Assembly (NCBI GenBank): GCA_033977485.1
Contig: CM066991.1
Span: 58,523,350-58,587,349 of the forward strand
Length of the DNA: 64,000 nt
Reading direction: 5' to 3'
Source of the DNA: Hydrangea macrophylla
Taxonomy: Eukaryota > Streptophyta > Magnoliopsida > Cornales > Hydrangeaceae
The translations under genes and the position numbers were made by a program. Positions 54,340 to 63,342 of this stretch are shown here, one piece after another; the first letter of the stretch is position 1, and each line of letters starts with the position of its first letter. The notes below the pieces were generated by a model. The model ran no database searches. It was not told the origin of the DNA and saw only the letters and a list, made by a program, of their open reading frames with translations.

Positions 54340-54410
54340 TACTCTTTATTTTATTTTACTTAATTTATTTATTTTTTGATTGGATATATATATATATATA
54401 TATATTTATA
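54306..54410. repeat. (TA)n microsatellites upstream of cystatin-like gene
   Basis: TA runs at 54308-54328 and 54386-54405. They lie about 70-170 bp before the start codon on the minus strand and could serve or replace a TATA box. Confidence 0.8.
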
Positions 54411-54654
54411 TAGGGTTTTTTGGAGATAAATCCCTACCCAGTGTAATTATATAGCTGTAGTGCCTCGCGAAAAATCAGAAACTCCCATTTTTCAAAATGG
54501 TAACCTTCATCATGTAGCCCTTTCATCCTAAAAAAGAGACTCCCAAAAATGTAGGGATTCAAAATAGAAAGCCTCAGAAGTATCTTCAACACCCTTGTTG
54601 ACAGAAATTTTAACCATTCTGTGAAAGAACAAATCCAGTCCTCCAGGGTGTTAA

Positions 54655-54842
54655 AATGATAGATGCACAACCAAAACCCACAACCAATTGCACAATCAGC
54701 TTAAAATTATTGGACTTCGTGCTGAAAAAGCTGTACATCCCTTTTTTTGTCTTTTTGTGTGTACAGCTTTTTCAGCACGAAGTCCAACAATTTTAAGCAG
54801 GTTGTGCAATTGATTGTGGGTTTTTGTTGTGCATCTATCATT
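54655..54842. mobile_element. Foldback element, 188 bp
   Basis: AATGATAGATGCACAACC..ACCCACAACC..AATTGCACAA on the left is repeated in reverse on the right. Arms pair over about 80 bp around a T-rich centre. No target duplication was found. Confidence 0.75.
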
Positions 54843-55033
54843 GCTCTTTATCTTTCACTCTAACAAGGAAGACGACATATCAAGCTAAGGAAAAAAAAAA
54901 AAACCAAAAGGGGTAAATTATAACAAAATCCTTAATTAAAGCAAACAAAAGTTTAAAGGAGCCGTTTTTTTTTTTTGAATTTGTCAAAAGTTCCTCTCAC
55001 AAGCAAGTGGCTAAACATTGCTCCAGATATTCC

Positions 55034-55523
55034 AGCCACTCATACCGTGTGAGTGGCTGTACAATAACATTCCTCAATTCAAAAAATATTTGAAAATTTT
55101 AACTTTCCATAACTTTTGATCTACAACTCAATTTTTTACAAATTTTATATCGTTGTAATCATGTCGACGAGAGCTACAAAACTAGTATCATTGTTGATAT
55201 ATTTTGAGCAATTTTTTTTTTCAATTTGAAAAAATTTTGAAAAAAATAGAGTTTTGTGAAATTTCACAAAATTAGTTTTGTGAAATTTCACAAAGTAGTT
55301 TTGTGAAATTTTCAGTTACACAAGGCATGTAAGATTTTGATTTTTTTTCTCAAAATATATCAACAATGGTACTAGTTTTGTAACTATCGTCGACACAATT
55401 CCAACGATATAAAATTTGAGAAAAATGGAGTTTTATATCAAAAGTAATGGAGATTTTAAGTTACAAAATATTTTTTGAATTTAGAATATCATACGGTACA
55501 ATTCTCATACCGTATGAGCGGCT
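55034..55523. mobile_element. Long foldback element, about 490 bp
   Basis: Arms of about 190 bp: AGCCACTCATACCGTGTGAG on the left against AGCCGCTCATACGGTATGAG reversed on the right, then matching text through TATATCGTTG and TGTTGATATATTTTGAG. The centre has three copies of GTTTTGTGAAATTTCACAAA. The termini are themselves palindromic. No target duplication was found. Confidence 0.75.
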
Positions 55524-56465
55524 ACAAAAGCATTGAGAGTGAAAAGTTGGGCGGAAGTGGGAAAATGTGGGAAATGTTTGGGTGCATGTCAATTTTGTCC
55601 TTTTGTCAAAGAACAGGGACTTTTGATTAAATATAGATATTGAAGGTGCTTTTTATTAAATTTTTAGGTGACAAGGGATATATCTCTAACTGTCCAAAAA
55701 AAAATGGAGAAGGAAGGAAGGTATGGTATTTATTGGTGTATTAGTTGTCTAGAGCATTAAAAGTAGTTTTATGGGGTTCCTTGAGTTCTGATTTCGAAAA
55801 CATTTTTTTTGGGGGATTTCAGTGAACCCTAGACACTACGCACAATAACACTGTGTGTATTTTTGTGTTCTTCGTATCATCTATATAGCAATTTGGGTTT
55901 TATGAAAATCTCAAAAAGAAGATCTAAAACGCAGTAAACAACAACCGTCCAACAATTTGTACACTTTCATCATGAATTTTTTTTGTGAAAAACACAGACA
56001 ACGTTAGCAAGTTCATTAGTTTTCTGTGAATTTCACAAATCAACTTGTGAATAATACATCAATGGTGGTGGTTTTCTTGCTCAAACCTAAATGTTATTAT
56101 TATTATTATTTATTTTATTTTTTTTGTCAATTTTACAAGTAAAAAACGTGAAAAAGAAAATACAGCAATGGTGGCATCATTTCAGTATGTGAATTTCACG
56201 ATATTAATTTTCACAATTCTCTCTCTTTTTTTTTAATAAGCAATTTTCATAATACAGACAACCATGGCATCAAAGCCATCAGTTTTCTGTCAATCCCAAT
56301 AAAAATCCCTTCTTTTATCAATTGTGAACCCTTTTTGCCTTACTCTAGCTGCCTACATGTATTTGTGAGATTCACAAAACTATGAACACAATAAAGTGCA
56401 CTTTAACAACAAAAATACATACCTGTACAATCAAATAATTTTGGGGCTAGATTGTTGCCTTTTTT
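55524..56465. other. No gene recognised
   Basis: AT-rich sequence. Words such as GTGAATTTCAC recur near 56027 and 56199. No domain-bearing frame. Confidence 0.4.
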
Positions 56466-56639
56466 GTTTTGGCTAGGGCTGTTCATCGGTCGGTTTCGGT
56501 TGGTGTGGGAGGATATTTTGCGCCAAACCGAAGTGGTCGGGGTGGCGGCGATGGGCACCAAAACTGACCGGCGGGGACTTCGGGGTGGTCGGTTTCGGTT
56601 TGGTCGGTTTCAGTCGGGTGGTCGGGGTTATTCAGGGTG

Positions 56640-56855
56640 AGGCGATGGTGGTGGATCTGGTGGTGGACCAGAGGCGGTAGTGGTGGTGGATCTGAGGTTG
56701 GTGGAGGGGGTGGTGAATCTGGTGGTGGTGGTGGATCTGAGGCTGATGGTGGTGGAGGATTTGGCTAGTTGAGGTGGTGGTGAGGAAGTGGTGGTGAGGC
56801 GGTGGTGGTGGATCTGGCTGGTGGAGGTGGTGGTGAGGCGGTGGTGGTGGCGATG
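56640..56855. repeat. GGTGGTGGATCTG repeats
   Basis: Irregular repeats of GGTGGTGG(A/T)(T/G)CTGG and GAGGCGGTGGTGG inside the hAT element. They give low-complexity frames on both strands that are not regarded as genes. Confidence 0.75.
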
Positions 56856-56863
56856 GAAGGAGG

Positions 56864-57557
56864 TGTTTTGGCTAAAAATTAAATTGACCGGGCGTGCCAG
56901 GGACTTTGTATGAAGACCCAAACGTGTGACCAAAACGATCCCTATTGTGTTTGCGATGAATCAAGCGATTGTTGGGAAGTAGAGATGACTCTTCCCTTAA
57001 GATTCTATTACTTTGAAGCAAGCAATTTGGGTGAGTGATGAAAGTTGGAAATGCAATTAAACTGAAACAAAAATTGATGTTGCAAGAGATTGCCAACAAT
57101 ACATTATACTAGAAACACTATTGGAAAGTGACCATTACATGAACACTAATACAGTGAAATTGAAAGTGTCAGAGGCTTCATTTGGTCTTAAGTACATGCA
57201 CTAGAGAAAAGAAACTGAAAGAAAACAAAGCAAGCACTACTAATACACATGCACAGCTGGAAGAAAAAAGAGTAGTTGAAGGAATGACAAAACAAGAAAA
57301 AGAAGTAAAAAGTGAGCAGTGTTCTGCTTTCAGCCGCAGGGGCTTGTGGCCGTGTGTGAGCCTCCTCCAAATGTTGATTGCCTTTGTGTATATATAGATG
57401 TGCTGAAAATAACTCCCCCACTAAGTTGGCCACTTCCCCACTAAGTTAGCCACTTCAAAGCCAATAACCATTACCCACTAGCATTAATTTGCCACATGTA
57501 TAACACACAACCGGTCATAAATATAAAAATATATTTTTATAATTTAGGGTGTAAACA
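56864..57557 (-). repeat. 3' LTR of non-autonomous element
   Basis: 694 bp, aligned with 59271-59763 plus 61224-61442, including a doubled CCCCCACTAAGTTGGCCACTT phrase. Differences are modest. Confidence 0.9.
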
Positions 57558-57660
57558 ACTCCACCCTGGTTCTTTGAAAATGAAATGTAATGTAATTTTT
57601 GAAGAACCATGTATACAACTAGACCGTTTTTTTTTTTCCTCAGTGCCTAGGCAGATAATT

Positions 57661-58185
57661 ATCAGCCTCACAGACCGATTTCTACTAAAATGTAGGCTAT
57701 CACCCATACTTTAGAAAGTCAGACTGGTGATATCAGCCTTGCGCAGACCGATGAACCCACTTGTAGCCCGTGAATTTTAATTAATCAATCTTGTACTGCA
57801 TCGGCCTCCAATCATAGGCTGCATTTTCCAAAATGTGAAGTAGACCAATTTTTATTTAGTATAGGCCGATTTTTGTGACTATGCACGTATAGTTTTTTGA
57901 CTGATTTGTGGGCCATAACTAATATTTTACGAAATCATAGACAGATGACATCGGCCTCGTAAGCAGACCGATGATCGAATTTGGTTGGATACTTGGGACC
58001 CCATACCAATGACACCTAAGGATGTATGTGGTGCTTTTGACTTAGCATGACCCACGTCAACATATCCAATTAACAATAGCCAACAAAGCTTTTGTCAACT
58101 TGGCTAAGATGTAGTGCTGGACCAATTCCTTTATATGACACAGGCTGCTAGTCCTCGGGCATCACATCGGCCTAATGGCCGAATA
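57661..58185. repeat. Array of CATCGGCCT / AGACCGATG stem-loops
   Basis: Inverted pairs: ATCAGCCT..AGACCGAT at 57661, the same at 57732, CATCGGCCT at 57799, AGGCCGAT at 57863, CATCGGCCT..AGACCGATG at 57948, and CATCGGCCT..GGCCGAAT at 58165. Early units are 71 and 68 bp apart. Arms pair around loops of 3-7 nt. Located between the ORF and 3' LTR of the non-autonomous element. Confidence 0.7.
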
Positions 58186-58425
58186 ATACAATGACCGAAA
58201 TTGGTGTTCAAATCAGTATTTTATTTTATTTTATAATAATACTGTTGTAGAAAAATCCACCAAACTAAATCCCATTTTTGATGGGCTCCACAAATCCAAT
58301 GAGGATTTAAATTTACAAAAGCCAAATAATTTGTTGGCTTCTTGTGTAAATGATATTTGACAATAATGCCAAAATAATTGAACAACTCATCGGCCATCAT
58401 TTTTCTCAACAGAGGTTGTTCATAT

Positions 58426-59243
58426 TTAATAAATTTGGGGGACCGAAATAAAATCACTCGGCCTATGTAAAACTTGCCCCCCAACTGCTTTCTCATCGTC
58501 ACCAACACTAGCGGGAGGAGCATTAGTCGACATAGAAATTATCGGCTTATCATCACTAATCATTTCTTCGCCGCCTTGCCCCCCAGCCGATTTAAAATAC
58601 TTTAAACCGAGATGGTCAAAGTGACCAATCTCTTGATTTGTAGAGGCATCATCGGTCATTTTTGGGCGTCTTAATTTTTTCGCGGTCTCTTGAAAAATTG
58701 TTTTCATGGCCGCTATCATGGTCGTCCGTGTCTCTTCGAGGTGGAAAGCATACTCTTTTTGAATACGAGTTGTTTCATTGAACGCTTTTTCAAGGCGCTC
58801 ACATGAATCAATCATTACCGCTTGGTTGTCTTTCTCAAACGGCGAATCCGATATGCTACTTGGTTCCTCAATCCATTTGTTGCTTAAAAATCGTCCATAG
58901 ACATGAAATTACCTTGCCCCCCTGGTGGTGGATTTGGAACTTCACGTGACGTTTTAACAATATGCCATTCTTTGTAAAAGAACTCTCTTTCGGCTTCAAG
59001 ACGGTCAATCTTACTTTCAAGATAACCGATTTTATCGCTAAACCGGCAATTCTCATAATCAAAATGCCGATTAAGTTCCTCTTTATTCCAAGGTTGCAAA
59101 CGCATACATTGCAATAAATCGTTGCAAATGTCACATTTTTCATAGTCAAGACGATAAATATCGTCTAGAAGTTGGTCAATTGCCTCTTCTCGCAGATGAA
59201 TTTGATCGTCGTAGAAGTACAACCATGCTTCACGAAACATCAC
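58426..59243 (-). pseudogene. Private ORF of non-autonomous LTR element
   Basis: The ATG at 59243 lies about 28 nt inside the right LTR, directly after the primer site. The first frame (119 codons) reads MMFREAWLYFYDD, then DYEKCDICNDLL with a C-x2-C pair, and LESKIDRLEAEREF, and stops at 58884. A one-base slip in a T run at 58886-58890 separates it from a second frame reaching 58426 (from Met 58815: LEKAFNETTRIQKEY, then acidic and Gly-rich text). Together about 270 residues, hydrophilic and helix-rich. It is not Gag, protease or RT by any motif I can see. Ogre elements have an extra ORF before gag of unknown function; this could be its relative. Confidence 0.6.
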
Positions 59244-59250
59244 TCGGTTG

Positions 59251-59270
59251 TCCCACCGGGCGTGCCAAAT
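59251..59270 (-). other. Primer binding site of non-autonomous element
   Basis: On the minus strand TTTGGCACGCCCGGTGGGAC directly follows the LTR end. The TGG start and position fit a tRNA 3'-end complement; which tRNA is not determined. Confidence 0.65.
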
Positions 59271-60001
59271 TGTTTTGGCTAAAAATTAAATTGACCGGGC
59301 GTGCCACGGGCTTTGTACGAAGACCCAAACGTGTGACCAAAATGATCCCTATTGTGTTTGCGATGGATCAAGCGATTGTTGGGAAGTAGGGATGACTCTT
59401 CCCTTAAGATTCTATTACAATTTGGGTGAGTGATGAAAGTTGGAAATGCAATTAAATTGAAACAAAAATTGATGTTGCAAGGGATTGCCAACAATACATT
59501 ATACTAGAAACACTATTGGAAAGTGACCAATACATGAACACTAACACAGTGAAATTGAAAGTGTCAGAGGCTTGCTTTGGTCTTAAGTACATACACTGGA
59601 GAAAAGAAACTGAAAGAAAACAAAGCAAGCACTACTAATACACATGCACGGCTGGAAGAAAAAAGAGTAGTTGAAGGAATAATGACAAAACAAGAAAAAG
59701 AAGTAAAACGTGCGCAATGTTCTGCTTTCAGCCGCAGGGGCTTGTGGCCGTGTGTGAGTCTCCTGATTCGTGTCCAATACTACATTTTGAACTTCATAAT
59801 TTTACCCATATTGGACACAAATTATTACTCAAATCGGAGACTTAATGGATAAATTGTGCTTTTTGATTGTTCTCGTTGTTACCCTCTTTTAACTAATAAA
59901 GATCTTTCTTTTTGTAGGTAATGTATGCTTGGGTATTATGGAACCCAACCTCTTGGCACTCTTGAAGTAAAAAGACTCAAGAAAAAGATTTCAGGAAAGG
60001 C

Positions 60002-60251
60002 GGATCGATCCACCCATTTAGAGGGGATCGATCCGCGTGTTCAATTGAAATTTACTATTAGTTTCGTAGAGGTCGGATCGATCCGCAATTCTGAAGGGAT
60101 CGATCCGCGACTACACGGGGACATTCTGCTAGAAACTTCTCTAAATGGATCGATCCGGCCAATATGAGCGGATCGATCTGCGTCTTCTCGAAAAGCCAGT
60201 AAAGACCCTGATGAAGGGCGGATCGATCCGTCAATATGAGGGGATCGATCC
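60002..60251. repeat. Four pairs of GGATCGATCC palindromes
   Basis: Sites start at 60002, 60025, 60075, 60097, 60147, 60170, 60220 and 60242. Within a pair: 23, 22, 23 and 22 bp. Pair to pair: 73, 72 and 73 bp. The site at 60170 ends TCT; the others are exact. The array ends 58 bp before a TATATATAG box. Sequences between sites are unrelated, so this is not a simple tandem repeat. Confidence 0.92.
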
Positions 60252-60308
60252 GAGCCTCTGCTGAAGACTCCCCCTTCTTATTACAAGTTTGCCACCATTT
60301 GTATATAC

Positions 60309-60317
60309 TATATATAG
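60309..60317 (+). promoter_or_regulatory. TATA box of solo LTR
   Basis: TATATATAG just downstream of the palindrome array. Likely core promoter of the solo LTR. Confidence 0.5.
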
Positions 60318-61446
60318 TTAGTGTATGACTTTTTTTAGGGTTATCATGTTTTTAGCTTAGTTTCTACTTAGTTTTCCTAGGGCTCTAAGTTCTTTCTCTC
60401 ATCTCTCTCCCCCATTACTCCATATCTAAATATTTACTTCCATTTATTGGGAGAGAGAAGAGGGGGTGAATGTATTGAATGGTTGAAGTTCCTATTAAAG
60501 CAATATTTGGATATCTTATGGCATTTATGGTGATTCTCTCTTGTTGGTATGATTTCTCTTTCCCTCTCTTTAATATTGTTGTCACTATAATTATGAGTAG
60601 CTATACCTTGAAGGTTGGGGATCATAAACCCACCATTGGACCCATGTGTGTTTTATTGTAGGGCTCTCACACTTTGTAGCATATCTAGAGTTCATGGGAG
60701 TATGGTTAGAGTTTTTGAGACCCCACTTCCAATGTCAAGCATTTGAAGTGACTAAATCTCTAAACTCTAACCCTACACCCATGTGTTGCATTGGAACATC
60801 CATCTAGCATGTTGGTTGACTACCACATGTTTTATGGTTTGCCACAATGGGATTTTCTACCCTAGAATGTGCTTCAAGTGTGAAAGTCATGTGTTGTTTG
60901 GTCCAAGGTGGGGGAATGCTCCCCAACCTCAATTTCTCCATTTACAAAACCCCCAAATCTTTACTTAAACTTAGCTTTGGTCAAAGTTAGTTTCCACTTT
61001 CGAAATAGTCATTATAGTTTAATTTAACGACAATTGAATCAACCCCATAGTCGAAAAGACTCATTTTTATTTCTTAGTTTGTTAATCGCTCTTCGCATTA
61101 TAATTGGTTATTAAGCGCCCACCAAGTATTGCTACACTCCAATCCATGTGGACTCGACACCCTATTTCCACCGTACTACGTTTTTAATAGGGTTAACAAA
61201 AGAACTTGATTTTGACATAATCACCTCCTCCAAATGTTGATTGCCTTTGTATATATATAGATGTGCTAAAAATAACTCCCCCACTAAGTTGGCCACTTCC
61301 CCACTAAGTTGGCCACTTCCAAAGCCATTAACCATTACTCACTAGCAAAACTCCCCCACTAGGTGTTGTTAATTTGCCACATGTATAACACACAACCAGT
61401 CATAAATATAAAAATATATTTTTATAATTTAGGGTGTAAACAGGAG

Positions 61447-61645
61447 GAGAGAGAGAGAGAGTGAGAGAGAGAGAGAGAGAGAGAGATAGGGGGCTTACAT
61501 CTGGAGTTGATGGCGACGGCAATGGCGCGTTTGATCGCCGAAGTTGGAGGCGGCGGCGTGGTGTTGATGGTGGTGGACAGTGGTGGTGTGGGTGTGTTTG
61601 TGAGAGAGAGAGAGAGAGGTTAGAGAGAGAGAGAGAGGAGACGAG
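61447..61645. repeat. (GA)n microsatellites in hAT interior
   Basis: GA runs at 61447-61488 and 61600-61640, flanking a GGTGGTGG-rich stretch. Confidence 0.9.
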
Positions 61646-61985
61646 AGAAAAAGTGAAGAGGGAAAATGAGGAGGGGCAGAGTTGGGCAGGGGTGTCTGTG
61701 GTGAGATTTTTTGGTCGGGTTTGGGTGGGAAATTTGGTGCCCCGTACGCCGAACTGAATACTCGGTTTCCCCTTATGCTTGCACCGATCACCGATCGTGA
61801 GCCCGAGGCACTGAATTTTTCAGTCGAGTTCGGTTCGGGTCGATCGGTCGGGTCAGTTTCTCGGGTTATTTGAACAGCCCTAGTTTTGGCTATTTAAGGG
61901 GTGGGGTCTGTTTTGTCCTCATGGGTATGTTCAATTCTGTATCAGGCTTAGAGGTGGACCAGGTGGTGTTGCTGGTATAAGATTT

Positions 61986-62170
61986 GAGTAATACTTTGGC
62001 CACAATTAAAGTCACAATCTTTTGTTCACAATTTCTATTTTGTGTCTATCTCTCTCCTAGTGGGAACTGTGGGGTCACTAATACTGTGGGACCCATCAAG
62101 AAAGAGATAGACACAAAATGGAGGTTGTGAGCAAAAGATTGTGACTTTGGTTGTGCCCAAAGTATTACTC
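61986..62170. mobile_element. Mutator-type foldback MITE, 185 bp
   Basis: Near-perfect inverted halves, beginning GAGTAATACTTTGGCCACAA and, reversed, GAGTAATACTTTGGGCACAA. A perfect 9-bp duplication ATAAGATTT (61977-61985 and 62171-62179). Core CTATCTCTCTCCTAGTGG as in 32026-32192. Confidence 0.93.
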
Positions 62171-62179
62171 ATAAGATTT

Positions 62180-63019
62180 TGTGTGGTACTTTTTGGGGGT
62201 CGGATATATGGTAAGTGACTAAGTGAATTATCAAGATAATTCATGGGATTTGAAGGGATTCATTTAATTTCTTTTTAAGTCTAATCGAATATGCAATAGA
62301 AATATAGGAAATAGTCCTTCTCTTGCCATTTAATTAGAAGTTAACCCATTGAAAGGGCTAGATCAAGAGAAATGATGGCACCAATTAAAGTGAGTGATTG
62401 GCTACATTTATATAGCATATATCTATATGTTACGGAGTATAAAATATATACAAGGGTATGTATGACCAAAAAAAAATTCTTAACCATGATTAGGTATTTT
62501 AACTAGGATTTCATGGATCTTATACCAAAATTGAATATTGGTTGTCCTTTAACCATGAATGTCCATCAACAAGTATTTACTAGCAATTTTCTAATATATA
62601 TATATATATATACTAGTTATAATTCGCGAAAAAAAAATACTCAGTACGTTAAAAATCATTTAAATTAGGAACCATTCCAGTTCAAAAAGGGTAAATGATA
62701 AAATTTAAAAGGGAATTACTATTAACACTCCAAAATGAATTAATACACTCTATAGTACCACTCTGACAACCCGTCGTACCTTGCACTCAATGCAGTTCAT
62801 GATGCGCATTTAGTAATCAATGGAGTATGAATAGCATTACCCAATTTAAAATCATAAGATTCAAAAAACACCCTCTCAACAGACGTGCAAGAAAATACAA
62901 TGAATACAATCAATTGACCATACTAACAGATTAAAAATAGTCATGATGGCCTTAAGTTTTCTTTCCTTGATTTTGTTTTGAACTTCAAGTATAAATACCC
63001 CGACTTGAATTTTTTAAGC
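62180..63019. other. No gene recognised
   Basis: AT-rich, with a TA run at 62596-62612. No frame with a known domain. Confidence 0.4.
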
Positions 63020-63342
63020 TTAAAAGAAAATTTTTTTTTAAAGTTGAGGGGGCAATTAAGGGGGCAAAAATGAATCAAGTATGAAATATGTAAGGTAAAA
63101 AAATTATTTTAAAAAATTGAGGGGGCAATTAAGGATCAAAAATAAATAAAGTATGAAATATATAAGGCAAAAGAATTATTTTGAAAAGTTATGGGGGGGG
63201 GGCAATTAAGGTGCAAAAATGACTAATGTATGACATATATAAGGTAAAACTGTAATTTTGAAAAGTTACGGGATGAATAATGTGTGAAATTTATAGGACA
63301 AAATACTGATTTTAAAAAGTTGAAGGGGGGGCAAATGTCCCA
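63020..63342. repeat. Four-unit tandem repeat of about 75 bp
   Basis: Units contain AAAGTTGAGGGGGCAATTAAG, then CAAAAATGA..AA.TATGAAATAT.TAAGG.AAAA. Each begins with a T/A run and a G run, with lengths drifting between copies. The last unit lacks the GGGGGCAATTAAG part. The G runs (up to 9) may vary in length. Confidence 0.85.

Larger units (their letters stand above)
59764..61223 (+). mobile_element. Solo LTR, 1,460 bp, family unknown
   Basis: Begins TGATTCGTGTCC and ends CATAATCA, inserted in the LTR above with a 5-bp duplication (TCTCC at 59759-59763, CCTCC at 61224-61228, one mismatch against the intact copy at 57361). No internal region or second LTR. It contains eight GGATCGATCC palindromes, then TATATATAG at 60309. 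Orientation follows that TATA box and is provisional. Confidence 0.75.
56864..61442 (-). mobile_element. Non-autonomous LTR retrotransposon with a private ORF
   Basis: Perfect 5-bp duplication GGAGG (56859-56863 and 61443-61447). On the minus strand LTRs begin TGTTTACACC and end CCAAAACA. The primer-site sequence TTTGGCACGCCCGGTGGGAC follows the right LTR, and a purine tract (CAGGGTGGAG) precedes the left one, so the element reads right to left. Internal length is only about 1.7 kb with one broken ORF and no gag or pol. The primer site and LTR ends recall Tat/Ogre elements, which could mobilise it. Confidence 0.88.
59271..61442 (-). repeat. 5' LTR of non-autonomous element, split by a solo LTR
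   Basis: LTR sequence at 59271-59763 and 61224-61442, matching 56864-57557. The break carries a CCTCC target duplication, the left copy now TCTCC. Confidence 0.88.
56474..61882. mobile_element. Non-autonomous hAT element with nested LTR element
   Basis: Ends TAGGGCTGTTCA and the same reversed. A perfect 8-bp duplication GTTTTGGC (56466-56473 and 61883-61890). Without the LTR insertion it is only about 825 bp, with GGTGGTGG-rich and GGTCGGTTTCGG-rich text and no transposase. Confidence 0.92.

Noticed and set aside
56628..56933. Ser/Thr/His-rich frame on the minus strand
   Set aside because: Low-complexity translation of the GGTGGTGGATCTG repeats in the hAT element.
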